Positions 1-9,633 of a DNA stretch of 64,000 bases are shown piece by piece. Made by a program: the position numbers and the translations under genes. This DNA is from Larix kaempferi. Its lineage: Eukaryota > Streptophyta > Pinopsida > Pinales > Pinaceae. The first letter of the stretch is position 1. Every line of letters begins with the position of its first letter. The DNA is taken from positions 8,555,501-8,619,500 of the forward strand of contig BSBM01000602.1 of NCBI GenBank assembly GCA_027924585.1, in the 5' to 3' direction. The notes below the pieces were generated by a model. The model saw nothing but the letters and a program-made list of their open reading frames with translations. It did no database searches and had not been told where the DNA came from.

Positions 1-64
1 AAAAAAATCCCATGTTCTTCATTGATATACTCAGCGTAGAGGAGTATGTGCTAGGGTGTATGCA

Positions 65-1037
65 TGACTCGTTTGGATCAAAAACTTAAACCAATGTTCC
101 CCCAAGTTTTCTGGACGCAGGAACGCGAGAGCAGGGAAACGCACGTTGGGGACGTTTGGAGACCACCCCCAAATTTTAGGGAAATTTGCAGGGGACGGAG
201 AGCGTCGGGGTCAAAAATTATTAAAAAAATATAAAAACCATAAATGATAAATCCTAACAATGTAAATTAAATCTAACAAATTACTAATACAATTCAGCAT
301 TGTGCAATGTAAATCAAAAACTAGCAAATTATGAAATTAATAATACAAGCACGTCACACAATGTGACAATTCATCATGATCATTTTCAAATTGTACAATT
401 TTTCATTTGAATTTTGATATTCTTATTTGATATTTCAGTCATTCTAATTTAAAAATTAAATCAATGATATTGCATGCAAATAGTAAATACAAAATACCAA
501 ACACTAAATACTAAATCTGAAACAGTGAAACGTCAATAGTAAATTAAGATTGACTCGTTTGGATCAAAAACTGAAACCAATGTTCCCCCAAGTTTTCTGG
601 ACGCAGGAACGCGAGAGCAGGGAAACGCAAGTTGGGGACGTTTGGAGACCACCCCCAAATTTTAGGGAAATTTGCAGGGGACGGAGAGCGTCGAGGTCAA
701 AAAATTATTAAAAAAATATATAAACCATAAATGATAAATCCTAACAATGTAAATTAAATCTAACAAATTACTAATACAATTCAGCATTGTGCAATGTAAA
801 TCAAAAACTAGCAAATTATGAAATTAATAATACAAGCACGTCACACAATGTGACAATTCATCATGATCATTTTCAAATTGTACAATTTTTCATTTGAATT
901 TTGATATTCCTATTTGATATTTCAGTCATTCTAATTTAAAAATGAAATCAATGATATTGCATGCAAATAGTAAATACAAAATACCAAACACTAAATACTA
1001 AATCTGAAACAATGAAACGTCAATAGTAAATTAAGAT
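65..1037. repeat. Tandem duplication (2 x ~486 bp) of a hAT element terminus
   Basis: Two direct copies, 65-550 and 551-1037, differ by only a few bases. Each holds 27 bp of flank and then a terminus beginning CAATGTTCCCCCAAG (at 92 and 578). The same terminus closes the complete MITE at 28283-28673, and the sub-terminal 150 bp (GGGACG, GGAGAC and GGGAAATTT blocks) is also shared with it. The hAT transposase remnant at 1071-1760 points toward this end, so I read it as the 3' end of that hAT element, duplicated together with a little flanking DNA. The duplication itself is plain; the hAT assignment is inference from shared ends and the neighbouring transposase. Confidence 0.8.
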
Positions 1038-1070
1038 TGCTCAAAGAGTCAAAGACTCAGTCATCACTGA

Positions 1071-1760
1071 TCAATATCTAGAGTCAAAAACTAACAAGTA
1101 ACAATGGACACTAAAACCTAAAAGTAGTTGAAAGTAATCAACACAAAATGAGCATCGAGGAGTCAACTCCATTAATTGGTCCTCTTCATCCATATGCTGC
1201 ATGAATGCATCGAGACCATCAATGGGAATGCCATCATCTGAGTCCGAGTCACTCTCATGAGTAACTAATGGCACACCAACCAAACCATGTTGCATCTCAT
1301 CCGGTCCATCCTCCTCGTCTATCTATGCATCATCCTCTAGATCCACATCCCATTGTACAGTTGGTCCCATCCGATACATTGGTGTCTTCCAATGCGCAAG
1401 ACGAAGGGCACTATGCACTACAACTAACTTCTCTGCTCTCCTAGAGGTAAGTCTATTCCTCTTGATAGAGTGGATGAAGCTATTGGTGGACCAATTCCTC
1501 TCAACAACGAGGGAACTAGCAATCTGAGACAACAAGCCAGTAGCAAGATGTTTGATCTCTGGAGCATCATCCCCATGGATGTCCCACCAAACAATAGGGT
1601 CATACCAGGCGAAGTCGTCACAGTCTACCTTGGCATCAGGCTTATTGAAGGGACCTCTAAGACCTGCAAACTGAATCCACTATCTCTGAAGTGTTTGCCC
1701 CTCCTCTTCACTGTACATCTTTGTAATGGGCAGCTCAAAAACCCATCTTGATGTCTGGAT
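1071..1760 (-). pseudogene. hAT-family transposase, C-terminal remnant
   Basis: Reading the minus strand from about 1760 gives a near-continuous frame. It contains WIQFAGLRGPF, then WWDIHG, then ASSLVVERNWSTNSFIHS and RRAEKLVVVHSALRL, which together are the hAT C-terminal dimerisation region. An Asp/Glu-rich tail follows. The frame has stops near 1684 and at 1320-1322. The N-terminal zinc finger and the DDE-type catalytic core are absent; plastid DNA begins only a few tens of bases upstream. In intact relatives this protein cuts and pastes DNA with 8 bp target duplications. Here it is a non-functional fragment. The family call is secure; the exact ends are not. Confidence 0.85.
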
Positions 1761-1793
1761 CCTCAAAGGGAGGAATTCTACCAGGCCTAGAAA

Positions 1794-1830
1794 TGTACAA
1801 AATGTCACAAGTTCAAATCATGTAATCCCT
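1794..1830 (+). pseudogene. trnP-UGG: Plastid-derived trnP-UGG, 3' half only
   Basis: The sequence matches the anticodon-arm end, variable region, T arm (GTTCAAATC) and 3' acceptor strand (AATCCCT) of plastid tRNA-Pro. The 5' half is missing because the plastid insertion begins here. It cannot make a tRNA. It lies upstream of trnW on the same strand, as in plastomes. Confidence 0.8.
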
Positions 1831-2047
1831 ACCTTTCCCTTCTTTCCTATGGAAAGAGAGACGAACGAAAGATCATTTGATATCGATTCAAATGGAACAT
1901 CAAATAATTGAATCGTATCAGATGGAAAAGTGTTTTACTCTAAGAGTATAAACAAAAGGTATGTTCCCTTCCCTTTATCTTCGGATGTTCAAGAAAGCGC
2001 TCTTAGTTCAATTCCGTAGAACATAGGTCTTCAAAACCTGATGGCGT
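1794..2047. other. Nuclear plastid DNA insertion (NUPT), left part
   Basis: This block starts inside the 3' half of plastid trnP-UGG and runs to the middle of trnW-CCA, where copia-1 interrupts it. It resumes at 9222 with the rest of trnW, then petG and petL. The order and orientation (trnP and trnW on plus, petG and petL on minus) match the conserved petL-petG-trnW-trnP cluster of land-plant plastomes. Many C-to-T and G-to-A differences from the plastid consensus fit decay of methylated nuclear copies. The left junction abuts the hAT remnant at about 1790. Confidence 0.88.
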
Positions 2048-2575
2048 TGTTAAAGAAATGTAACTGCGGAAGATATTCTAAATATATTTGTTTATTGTAT
2101 CATTGTATTCCTCCTTCGGGAGATGTCATTGATGTAATTAATAATGTAAGAATCATTGAAAGAGTCAATGTAAACCCTAGGTCTTGTGTCGGCCTAGAAG
2201 AACCCAGAAAAGATTATTATATTATGTAATTGACATGTCGGCCCAGCCAGTTAGGAGAAGTTGGGCCAATTGGGGAAAAGTCACCCCAACAGAAGAATAT
2301 AAATAGAGGATGAGTTGCTCATTTGTATTCACTCATCTCACTCACTCAAGCTCGCACAGGAGAGAGAGAGATGCTCGCACAAGGAGAGAAGTTGATTTTG
2401 TCTTGGGGTTTTATCTTGTACTTTGTGAATTCTATATTGAGGAAGTTTTGTCAAGGTTTTCTCCCTTGTGGTTTCCCCGAGAGAAATATTGTGTTCATTG
2501 TGTATGTTGTGCTTGTCTTTCTTTCAGTGATAGATTGTTTAATGTTATAATGTTAAACAAATTGAAAAACTAACA
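2048..2575 (+). repeat. Copia-1 5' LTR (528 bp)
   Basis: It begins TGTTAAAGAAATG and ends CTAACA, directly before the primer binding site. It pairs with 8177-9221, which is longer only because of a 501 bp inserted element, its 8 bp duplication and a 29 bp local duplication. Its first 150 bp resemble the copia-3 LTR (GGAAGATATT, TGATGTAATTA and TGTAAACC blocks in the same order), placing both elements in one lineage. Confidence 0.92.
2298..2305 (+). promoter_or_regulatory. Likely TATA box of the copia-1 5' LTR
   Basis: TATAAATA lies in the middle of the LTR, about 280 bp before its end, where a plant LTR promoter is expected. The 3' LTR has the same box twice (8913-8920 and 8941-8948) because of a 29 bp tandem duplication. 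Confidence 0.6.
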
Positions 2576-2588
2576 TGGTATCAAAGTA
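2576..2588 (+). promoter_or_regulatory. Copia-1 primer binding site
   Basis: TGGTATCAAAGTA follows the LTR directly. It resembles the complement of the 3' end of initiator tRNA-Met (TGGTATCAGAGC), the usual primer of plant copia elements, with small decay. Confidence 0.85.
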
Positions 2589-3018
2589 GGCATGAAAGAA
2601 AACATTGTGCAGCCTCCGCAACTGCAGAAACTAGCGCTTCTTATTCCGGGAGCTCTCTCCACAGATCATCTGAAAAAGAGGGTGGATCTAACTCGCCTCA
2701 CTAGGGCACATCTTTATATTGAAGCAGAATTCAATTCTGAGAATTTTCATTTCTGGGTACCCCACTGCAGCCCGGAGAAACTAGGGCATCAAGTTTTTGG
2801 ATCATCTACTCACAAAATCAGGAGAAGGAGTACTTTGCTCAACTCGCCCTATGGAGGCGAATTTACTCATCCAAATAGTTTTCCAAAACTCCGAAGTTGA
2901 AAAATTAGGGTTTCTCTAACAAACCCTAGGTCAAGGTAGAAGCAGTTTTCAGAAAGACAACTTTGCTAGTAAGTCCTACATCTATTCTATTTCCATTTGA
3001 GGTTCTCATTCTATCACA

Positions 3019-3837
3019 ATGACACTCAATACCAAGCTTGATGAGAAGCTTGAAGGAGCTGAGAACTTCAGGGCATGAAAGTATTGGGTCATGCTCATTC
3101 TTGAAGAACATGACCTAGAAGGGTTTATAAAGGAAGGACTTACAGAACCAGAAGGAGATGAGGCCAAAGCATTACACAAAAAGAATATGATCAAGTCTAA
3201 GAGGATCATAGTTGATTCTATCAAAGATCACTCAATCCCTCAAGTATCCTCAAAGAAGACCCCAAAAGAAATGTTTGATGCTTCAACCAGCCTATTTGAA
3301 GGAAAGAATATCAATAGGAAGATGACCTTGAGAAATCAACTCAAGGGAGTGAAGATCCAGAAGTCTGAGACCATGCACTCATACTTCTCCAGAGTGTCCC
3401 AGATCAAAGAACAATTAGAAGCTATTAGAGATATGGTGGAAGATGTTGAAGTTGTGATGACCACTCTGAATGGTCTCCCCAGAGATTGGAAACCCTTTGT
3501 TCGTGGAATATGTGCTAGGAAGATCCAATTCAGACAATTATGGGAAGAATGTGTACAGGAGGAAGAAAGAATAGCAGTAAGAGAGGAGAAACTGAATGAC
3601 AATGAAGATCAAGCTTTGGCAACTCATGCCAAAGGTGGAAGGAAAAGGAAGAGTGATGTACGTACCCGTAACCACTCTCCCAACAGATCTCAAGGATCTC
3701 AAAAGAACAAGAGGTTCAAGAAAGACCTCTCCTCTAATGAATGTTACTCTTGTCACAAGACAAGACATCTAGCAAGAAACTGTCCATCCAAATATGGAAG
3801 ACCTAAGAAGCAAATGAGAAATTTCATGCTCATGTAG
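3019..3837 (+). pseudogene. Copia-1 Gag, broken
   Basis: The likely start is ATG at 3019. An in-frame TGA at 3076-3078 replaces an expected Trp codon; the frame is then open to 3837. The protein has the copia Gag fold region, including TLNGLPRDW, followed by a zinc knuckle CYSCHKTRHLARNC. The CX2CX4HX4C spacing is kept but the usual Gly before the His is Arg. Near 3805-3815 a small deletion shifts the frame, so the acidic linker (EDSEYDDEDKSKED) and protease lie in another frame. Intact Gag would form the cytoplasmic virus-like particle. Confidence 0.88.
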
Positions 3838-5402
3838 CGGAAGATAGTGAGTATGATGACGAAGACAAATCCAAAGAAGATGAAGACTCCAGTGAAGAAT
3901 ATGTGCTAATCTCAGCACTCACTGGTTCAGTATCTCATGGGAGTGATACTTGGCTAGTGGATAGTGGAGCCTCAAAACATACGACGGGATACAAAGAATC
4001 TCTTGTTCATCTCATCCATAAAGATTCTGCACATAAAGTAAAGCTTGGAGATGACTACCAATATCCTATCAAAGGAATGGGAGAGACCACTTACAAATTG
4101 GACTCTGGAAAGTCCATGACCATGAAGGAAGTGCTATATGTTCCAGGTTTGAAGAATAACCTTCTATCTATTTCAGCATTAGATAAGAAAGGTCTTAGAA
4201 TTGCATTTGTAGATGGTGAAGTTCTTATGTGGCCAAAGGGGAAGACTATCAATGATGCAGTTGTCATTGGAGTAGAAGGAGGATTTTATAAGCTTAAGGG
4301 TCATGCAGATTCAGCACTGGTGACCAATAACATGAGCCCCTGTGAACTATGGCATAGAAGACTAGCTCATATACACTACGAAGTCTTACCAATAGTAAGT
4401 AAGGTGGTGACTGGATTACCAGAAATCCAAGTTGATCATGAAGGAGTGTGCAAAGGATGTGCACAAGGAAAAAGTACAAAGAATCCATTTCCAAGCAGTG
4501 ACAGCAAAGCTAAAGGTATATTGGGCATTGTTCATTCCGACATTTGTGGACGTATGTCTACCACTTCAGTAAGCAGGTATGTGTATTATGCTTCCTTTAT
4601 TGATGATTACTCCCGCAAAACATGGATTTATTTTTTAAAGCGTAAAGATGAAGTTTTTGGAAAGTTTAAAGAGTTCAAGGCCCTTGTAGAAAACCTCTCT
4701 GATAAGAGGATAAAGATTCTAAGGACAGATAATGGAGGGGAATACACTTCAGGTGATTTCAAAGATTTCTGTAAACAAGCAGGGATTAAGAGGGAGCTCA
4801 CTATTCCCTATAATCCACAACAGAATGGTGTAACTAAAAGAAAGAACAGAACTATCGTGGAAGCAGTAAAGGCCATGATCCATGATCAAGACCTACCCAT
4901 GCATCTATGGGATGAAGTAGCTAGAATCGCAGTCTATGAACAGAATAGGACCTCTCACAGTGCTCTTGGAAACAAGACCCCAGAAGAGATGTTCACCGGT
5001 ACGAAACTTGAAGTTAGTCATCTAAAGATATTTGGATGTCCAGTATTTATTCACATTCCAAAGGAGAAGAGATCGAAATTGGAACCTTCAGGGAAGAAAG
5101 GAATACTTGTGGGTTACAATGAGCAATCAAAGGCTTACTGTATCTACATCCCAAGATTTTGCCAGATCAAGCTCAGTCGGGATGTTACATTTGATGAAGA
5201 GACGGCTTTCAACAAGTCTAAGAAGACTCATGAGGATGCAGAGGAGCATGAAGCTCCTAGAGTTGCAGATACTAATAAAGTACCAGACAGAAACATTGAA
5301 GAGGAACCTATTCCTAGGGATCACGACATGGCAGAACCTCGGAGACCTGAAGAGACACCTCATGAGGAGAATTCTCGAAAGAGAAGACCAGCTTGGGCAT
5401 GA
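3838..5402 (+). pseudogene. Copia-1 Pol, protease and integrase part
   Basis: This is one open frame. The aspartic protease shows WLVDSGASKHTTG near 3950-3990. The GAG-pre-integrase zinc region shows LWHRRLAHIHY and CKGCAQGKS at 4345-4475. The integrase core has catalytic Asp in HSDICG and in TDNGGEYTS. The third catalytic residue, Glu in the usual QNGVAERKNRT block, is Lys here (codon 4836-4838), so strand transfer should be lost. The frame ends at TGA 5400-5402 after AWA, but the following codons continue Pol in the same frame, so this stop is a nonsense mutation. Confidence 0.9.
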
Positions 5403-7062
5403 GAATTGATACAAGATGCAGGAAGATATGGTGCCCCAGAAGGAACCAGTAGAGAAAGCAAAATACCAAGGCCATACTCCAACTATGTAGCCTTGATGTG
5501 TAACCTTGATGAAGAAGAACCTACATGTTTTGAAGATGCAGTAAAGAAGAAGGATTGGTTGGATGCCATGAATGAAGAATACCAATCCATCATCAAGAAT
5601 GATGTTTGGGGTGTGGTACCAAGACCAAAGGATAAATCAGTTGTATCGTTAAAAATGGATCTTCAAAACAAAACACTCAGCAGACGGAAGTATTGAAAAT
5701 TACAAGGCAAGGTTCAGAGCCCGGGGATTCTCTTAGAAGGAAGGAATTGATTACGAGGAGACTTTTGCTCCTGTGGCCAGATATACCTCAATTAGAACCA
5801 TCCTTTCCTTGGCAACTAAAATGAAATGGAAGTTACATCAGATGGATGTAAAGACGGCTTTCATGAATGGAAAGATAGAAGAAGAAGTATACATCAAACA
5901 ACCAAACGCATTCAAAACAGAAAACAGAAAGACACATGTATGCAAACTGAAGAAAGCATTGTATGGGTTGAAGCAAGCACCCAAAGCACTGTATGGAAGA
6001 ATTGATAGCTTCCTGATGAGCTTGGGATTTACCAAGAGTAAAGCAAATTCAAATCTTTACTATAAGATCATGAATGATGAACCTATGATATTACTATTGT
6101 ATGCGGATGACTTGTTCCTGACAGGAGAAGATGAGCCCATCACTAAATGTAAGAAGAAGCTTGCTGCAGAATTTGAGATGAAAGACCTTGGGATGATGCA
6201 TTATTTTCTAGGTCTTTAAGTATGGCAATTTCAAGATGAGATTTTCCTAAGTCAAGGAAAATACACAGTTGAGATCCTAAAAAGATTTGGGATGTTGGAT
6301 TGTAAGGCCATGACTACTCCGATGGTGACAAATTTGAAGCTCCTAAATGATGCTTCATCAGAGATAGTGGATGTCACGATGTACGGACAGATTATTGGGT
6401 CATTGATGTACTTGACCAATACCAGACCAGACATATGTTTTGCTGTGAACACCTTGAGTCAGTATATGGTGGAGCCCAGGAATGTTCACCTGATTGTAGC
6501 AAAACATGTGATTAGGTACCTAAAAGGTACGATAGAATTTGGACTTAGATATGCTTCTGATAGTAAGTTCAGAGTGTACGGATACACAGACTCTGATTGG
6601 GCTGGAAGTGTCGAAGATAGAAAAAGCACTTCAGGATGTTGCTTTAGTTTGGGATCAGGTATGATCTCATGGCTCAGTAGAACGCAGCTCTGTGTTTCTC
6701 TCAGCACAGCAGAAGTTGAATACGTAGCAGCATGTTCAGCTTGTAGCAAAGCAGTGTGGCTTCGCAAGATGTTGGCTGGATTGTTCGATGCAGAGATAGA
6801 TGTGACTGATATTCTCTGTGATAACCAGAGTTGCATCAAGATGAAAGAGAATCCAGTGTTCCACGACAGATCGAAACACATCGAGATCAAGTTGCACTAT
6901 ATCCGAGATATCGTGCAGAAGGGAGTTGTAAAGCTCAAGTATGTTCCTACAGAGAAACAAGTTGTTGATGTGTTGACTAAGCCTCTGTCTCACAGAAAGT
7001 TTGAATACTTTCGAGACAAGCTTAGTGTGGTCCGAAAGGACATCCCTCGAAAGATGGAGTGA
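5403..7062 (+). pseudogene. Copia-1 Pol, reverse transcriptase and RNase H part
   Basis: The reverse transcriptase begins at the linker after integrase. It shifts frame near 5650, has TAG at 5734-5736 and TAA at 6217-6219, and otherwise reads in one frame to 7062. Landmarks are HQMDVKTAFMNG, KKALYGLKQAPKA, the catalytic YADD at 6100-6111, and RNase H blocks YTDSDWAGS, STAEVEYVA and HDRSKHIEIK. In a live copy this would copy element RNA into DNA inside the particle. At least three lesions make it inactive. Confidence 0.92.
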
Positions 7063-7078
7063 TGATGATGATGATTTC

Positions 7079-7735
7079 AGTCCTTAGGGACTGCTGCCAA
7101 TCCTTGGTGACTGAAGATCAATACTGGCTGACTGATAGAGTTCCAGTCCTTAGGGACTGATGCCAGTCCTTGGTGACTGAAGATCAGTACTGGCTGACTG
7201 ATAGAGTTCCTGTCCTTAGGGACTGATGCCAATCCTTGGTGACTAAAGATCAGTACTGGCTGACTAAAAGAGTTCCAGTCCTTAGGGACTAACGCTAGTC
7301 CTTGGTGACTGAAGATCAGTACTGGCTGACAAATAGAGTTCCAATCCTTAGGGACTAACACCAGTCCTTGGTGACTAAAGATCAGACTGGCTGACTGATA
7401 GAGTTCCAATCCTTAGGGACTGATGCCAGTCCTTGGTGACTAAAGATCAGTACTGGCTAACTGATAGAGTTCCAGTCCTTAGGGACCGATGCCAGTCCTA
7501 GGCGACTGAAGATCAGTACTGGCTGACTGATAGAGTTCCAGTCCTTAGGGACTAATGCCAATCCTGGGCGACTGAAGATCAGTACTGGCTGACTGATAGA
7601 GTTCCAGTCCTTAGGGACTGATGCCAGTCCTGGGCGACTGAAGATCAATACTGGCTAACTGATAGAGTTCCAGTCCTTAGGGACTGATGCCAGTCATGGG
7701 TGACTAAAGATCAATATCGGCTGATTGATAGAGTT
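7079..7735. repeat. Minisatellite of ~10 x ~66 bp inside copia-1
   Basis: Ten head-to-tail copies of a unit of about 65-67 bp containing CCTTAGGGACTGATGCCAG and GATCAGTACTGGCTGACTG. They lie between the RNase H stop and the 3' LTR, in the untranslated part of the element. Copies differ by scattered substitutions. Reverse-strand frames across it are open only because the unit repeats. Copia-3 has a different tandem array in the same position. Confidence 0.95.
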
Positions 7736-8080
7736 CCAGCAGATGATGTTGTTGACAATGATGTTCCAGCAGAGGATGATGATGATGATCCAACAGAGGA
7801 TGTTGCCGACGATGATGTTCCAGCAGATGATGTTGCTGATGATGTTCCAGCAGAGGATGTTGCTGATGCTGATGTTCCAGCAAATGATGTTGCTGATGAT
7901 GATCCAGCAGAGGATGTTGTTGAGGATGATTATCAGCAGATGATGTTGCTGATGATGATCTAGCAGAGGATATTGTTGACGATGATGTTCCAACAGAGGA
8001 TGTTGTTGATGGTGATATTCCAGCAGATGATGATGCTGATGCTGATGAGGATATTCCAACAGATGATACCCCAGACATAT
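7736..8080. repeat. GAT/GTT-rich degenerate repeat of copia-1
   Basis: Copies of a 24-33 bp motif (GATGTTCCAGCAGAGGATG and variants) directly follow the 66 bp array. One plus frame (7700-7963) would give an acidic DDVPAEDVAD-type peptide. No start context or conserved domain supports a gene, so I treat it as low-complexity repeat. A short unique stretch and the purine tract AAGAGGGAG (8168-8176) follow. Confidence 0.85.
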
Positions 8081-8176
8081 GATGATACAAAAACTTCCTA
8101 CGACATATAGAGATTCACAAGTCAGTTGTGCAGTTGTTGATGTTACCCGCATAATACCTTCCTAGTTAAGAGGGAG

Positions 8177-9221
8177 TGTTAAAGAAATGTAACTACGGAA
8201 GATATTCTATTTATACTTGTCTATTGTATTATTGTATTCCTCCTTCGGGAGATGTCATTGATGTAATTAATAATGTAAGAGTCATTGAAAGAGTCAATGT
8301 AAACCCTAGGTCTTGTGTCGGCCTAGAAGCTAAGTCACACGGTTCGGGTTCGGGTTCGGGTTCGGCAAGGATTAGGTTCGGTTCGGGTTCGAATTTTTCG
8401 ATGAGGTTCGGATGAGGTTCGACATAAGGTTCGACTATATATATATATATATAATTTCTTGATATTATATAGCAAAAACAAATGATGCAGAAACATGATC
8501 AATAAGTTTAATGAAATGATCAATAAGTTTATAGAATCTTTTTCCTCGTGAAATGCAAGCGAGGGAAGGTTATGTCGAGCGGTTTTGCCTATGAAAAAAT
8601 CTGAAACTCAGCCAAAAAAACGAACCTTAAGCAAAAAAATCGAACCTCAACCAAAAATTCGCCTTCAGGTTCGCCTTTAGGTTCGGGTTCGATTAGGTTC
8701 GGGTTCGTTATTAGGTTCGGCATTAGGTTCGTCATTCAGGTTCGCCGAACCTGAACGAATTTCAAATTTTTTTTTAGGTTCGCCGAACCTCGAACCTCAA
8801 GGATTAGGTTCAGCGAACCCTGTGACTTAGCCTAGAAGAACCCAGAAAAGATTATTATATTATGTAATTGGTATGTCGGCCCAGTTGGGGAAAAGTCACC
8901 CCAACGGAAGAATATAAATAGAGGATGAGATGCGGAAGAATATAAATAGAGGATGAGTTGCTCATTTGTATTCACTCATCTCACTCACTCAAGCTCGCAT
9001 AGGAGAGAGAGAGAAGCTCGCACAAGAAGGAGAGAAGTTGATTTTGTCTTGGGGTTTTATCTTGTACTTTGTGTATTCTATATTGAGGAAGTTTTGTCGA
9101 GGTTTTCTCCCTTGTGGTTTCACCAAGAGAAATATTGTGTTCATTGTGTATGTTGAGCTTGTCTTTCTTTCAGTGATAGATTGTTTAATGTTATTATGTT
9201 AAACAAATTGAAAAACTAACA
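8177..9221 (+). repeat. Copia-1 3' LTR with nested insertion
   Basis: It starts TGTTAAAG after the purine tract and ends CTAACA. Without the 8330-8830 element and one copy of its target duplication it is about 536 bp, against 528 bp for the 5' LTR. A 29 bp tandem duplication around 8910-8950 doubles the TATAAATA box, and about 20 bp present near 2240-2262 in the 5' LTR are missing here. Confidence 0.92.
8330..8830. mobile_element. 501 bp non-autonomous TIR element (hAT-type) in the copia-1 LTR
   Basis: The ends are CTAAGTCACACGGTTCG and the inverse of CTAAGTCACAGGGTTCG. The insertion is bordered by a perfect 8 bp direct repeat CCTAGAAG (8322-8329 and 8831-8838), which occurs once at the same site of the 5' LTR. 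TIRs with an 8 bp duplication are the hAT signature. The arms are built of GGTTCG/CGAACC repeats around an AT-rich centre with an (AT)n run. It has no coding capacity. Comparison with the empty site at 2195 defines its borders exactly. Confidence 0.9.
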
Positions 9222-9371
9222 GCCATAGATTCAAATCCTACAAAGCATGATTATGTTCCTATCAAATCTAACCCTCCAGATTATCCAGAATTCATTCCAA
9301 CTGCAACGAGCAATGGAATCTAACCTCCCACGAAAAGTAGGAGGCCAATGAAATAGAAAGATATTACTGGA

Positions 9372-9484
9372 TCAAATATTCAATTGATCACCACATCGGT
9401 ATTGTGAATATGCAGTTACGAATAAACCGACCAAAGTTATAGGAATTAAACCTAACACAATTCGGATGGCAAAGCCTCAAACAT
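9372..9484 (-). pseudogene. petG: Plastid-derived petG, frameshifted
   Basis: petG encodes a single-helix subunit (37 residues) of the cytochrome b6f complex. This copy is 113 bp instead of 114: one G is missing after EALPS, which shifts the frame. Beyond that, the frame reads [16 protein letters not shown] and then GDQLNI and a stop, matching the family. The start has MFEALPS where MIEALPS is expected. The ALPSG-type N-terminus supports a gymnosperm source. It is not expressed as a plastid protein from the nucleus. Confidence 0.88.
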
Positions 9485-9633
9485 TTTGCTTCAGTGGAAT
9501 AAGTAGGGATAATAGCTACCCCAAATAGTACCCTGAACTTGCTATGAATCTCAATGATTAAAAATTTAATATAGAGAGAATCAACGAAATTATTGAAATT
9601 CAAATAGTGAACTGAGAGGTTTTCCCCTTCATT

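Larger units (their letters stand above)
2048..9221 (+). mobile_element. Copia-1: full-length, inactive Ty1-copia retrotransposon
   Basis: It has two related LTRs (2048-2575 and 8177-9221), each TGTTAAAG...AACA. A tRNA-Met-type primer site follows the 5' LTR and a purine tract precedes the 3' LTR. The domain order gag - protease - integrase - reverse transcriptase - RNase H is that of Ty1-copia elements. Several stops and frameshifts make it non-autonomous. It inserted into a plastid-derived trnW; the 5 bp flanks GGCGT and GCCAT match at 3 of 5 positions, consistent with aged target-site copies. It is related to copia-3 (35332-45007) in LTR and protein sequence. Confidence 0.93.
1997..9249 (+). 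pseudogene. trnW-CCA: Plastid-derived trnW, split by a 7.2 kb copia insertion
   Basis: The 5' part at 1997-2047 has the acceptor GCGCTCT, D arm and anticodon arm. The 3' part at 9222-9249 has the T arm (TTCAAATCC) and the acceptor strand AAAGCAT. Copia-1 (2048-9221) sits between them, flanked by GGCGT and GCCAT, the diverged target-site copies. The anticodon reads TCA instead of CCA, a single C-to-T change that would formally decode UGA. Split and mismatched in the acceptor, the gene cannot give a functional tRNA. It is part of the nuclear plastid insertion, not an authentic nuclear tRNA gene. Confidence 0.88.

Noticed and set aside
5400-5402. Possible programmed readthrough stop between integrase and reverse transcriptase, since copia-3 also has a stop nearby (41276-41278)
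   Set aside because: The stops fall on different codons of the linker and both elements carry many other stops, so decay is the simpler reading.
7079-7735. Regularly spaced repeats resembling a CRISPR array
   Set aside because: The units are contiguous with no unique spacers, lie inside a plant retrotransposon, and vary along their whole length.
7694-8152. Long minus-strand frame rich in His, Leu and Gln
   Set aside because: It is the reverse reading of the GAT/GTT repeat and stays open only because of the repeat; other frames there are open too.
8340-8420. GGTTCGGGTTCGGG runs as possible telomere-like repeat
   Set aside because: The unit is not TTTAGGG, and the run is confined to the arms of a TIR element with a defined insertion site.
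1997-9249. Possible functional nuclear opal-suppressor tRNA from the TCA anticodon
   Set aside because: The gene is split by 7.2 kb, the acceptor stem is mismatched, and the copy lies in decayed plastid DNA.
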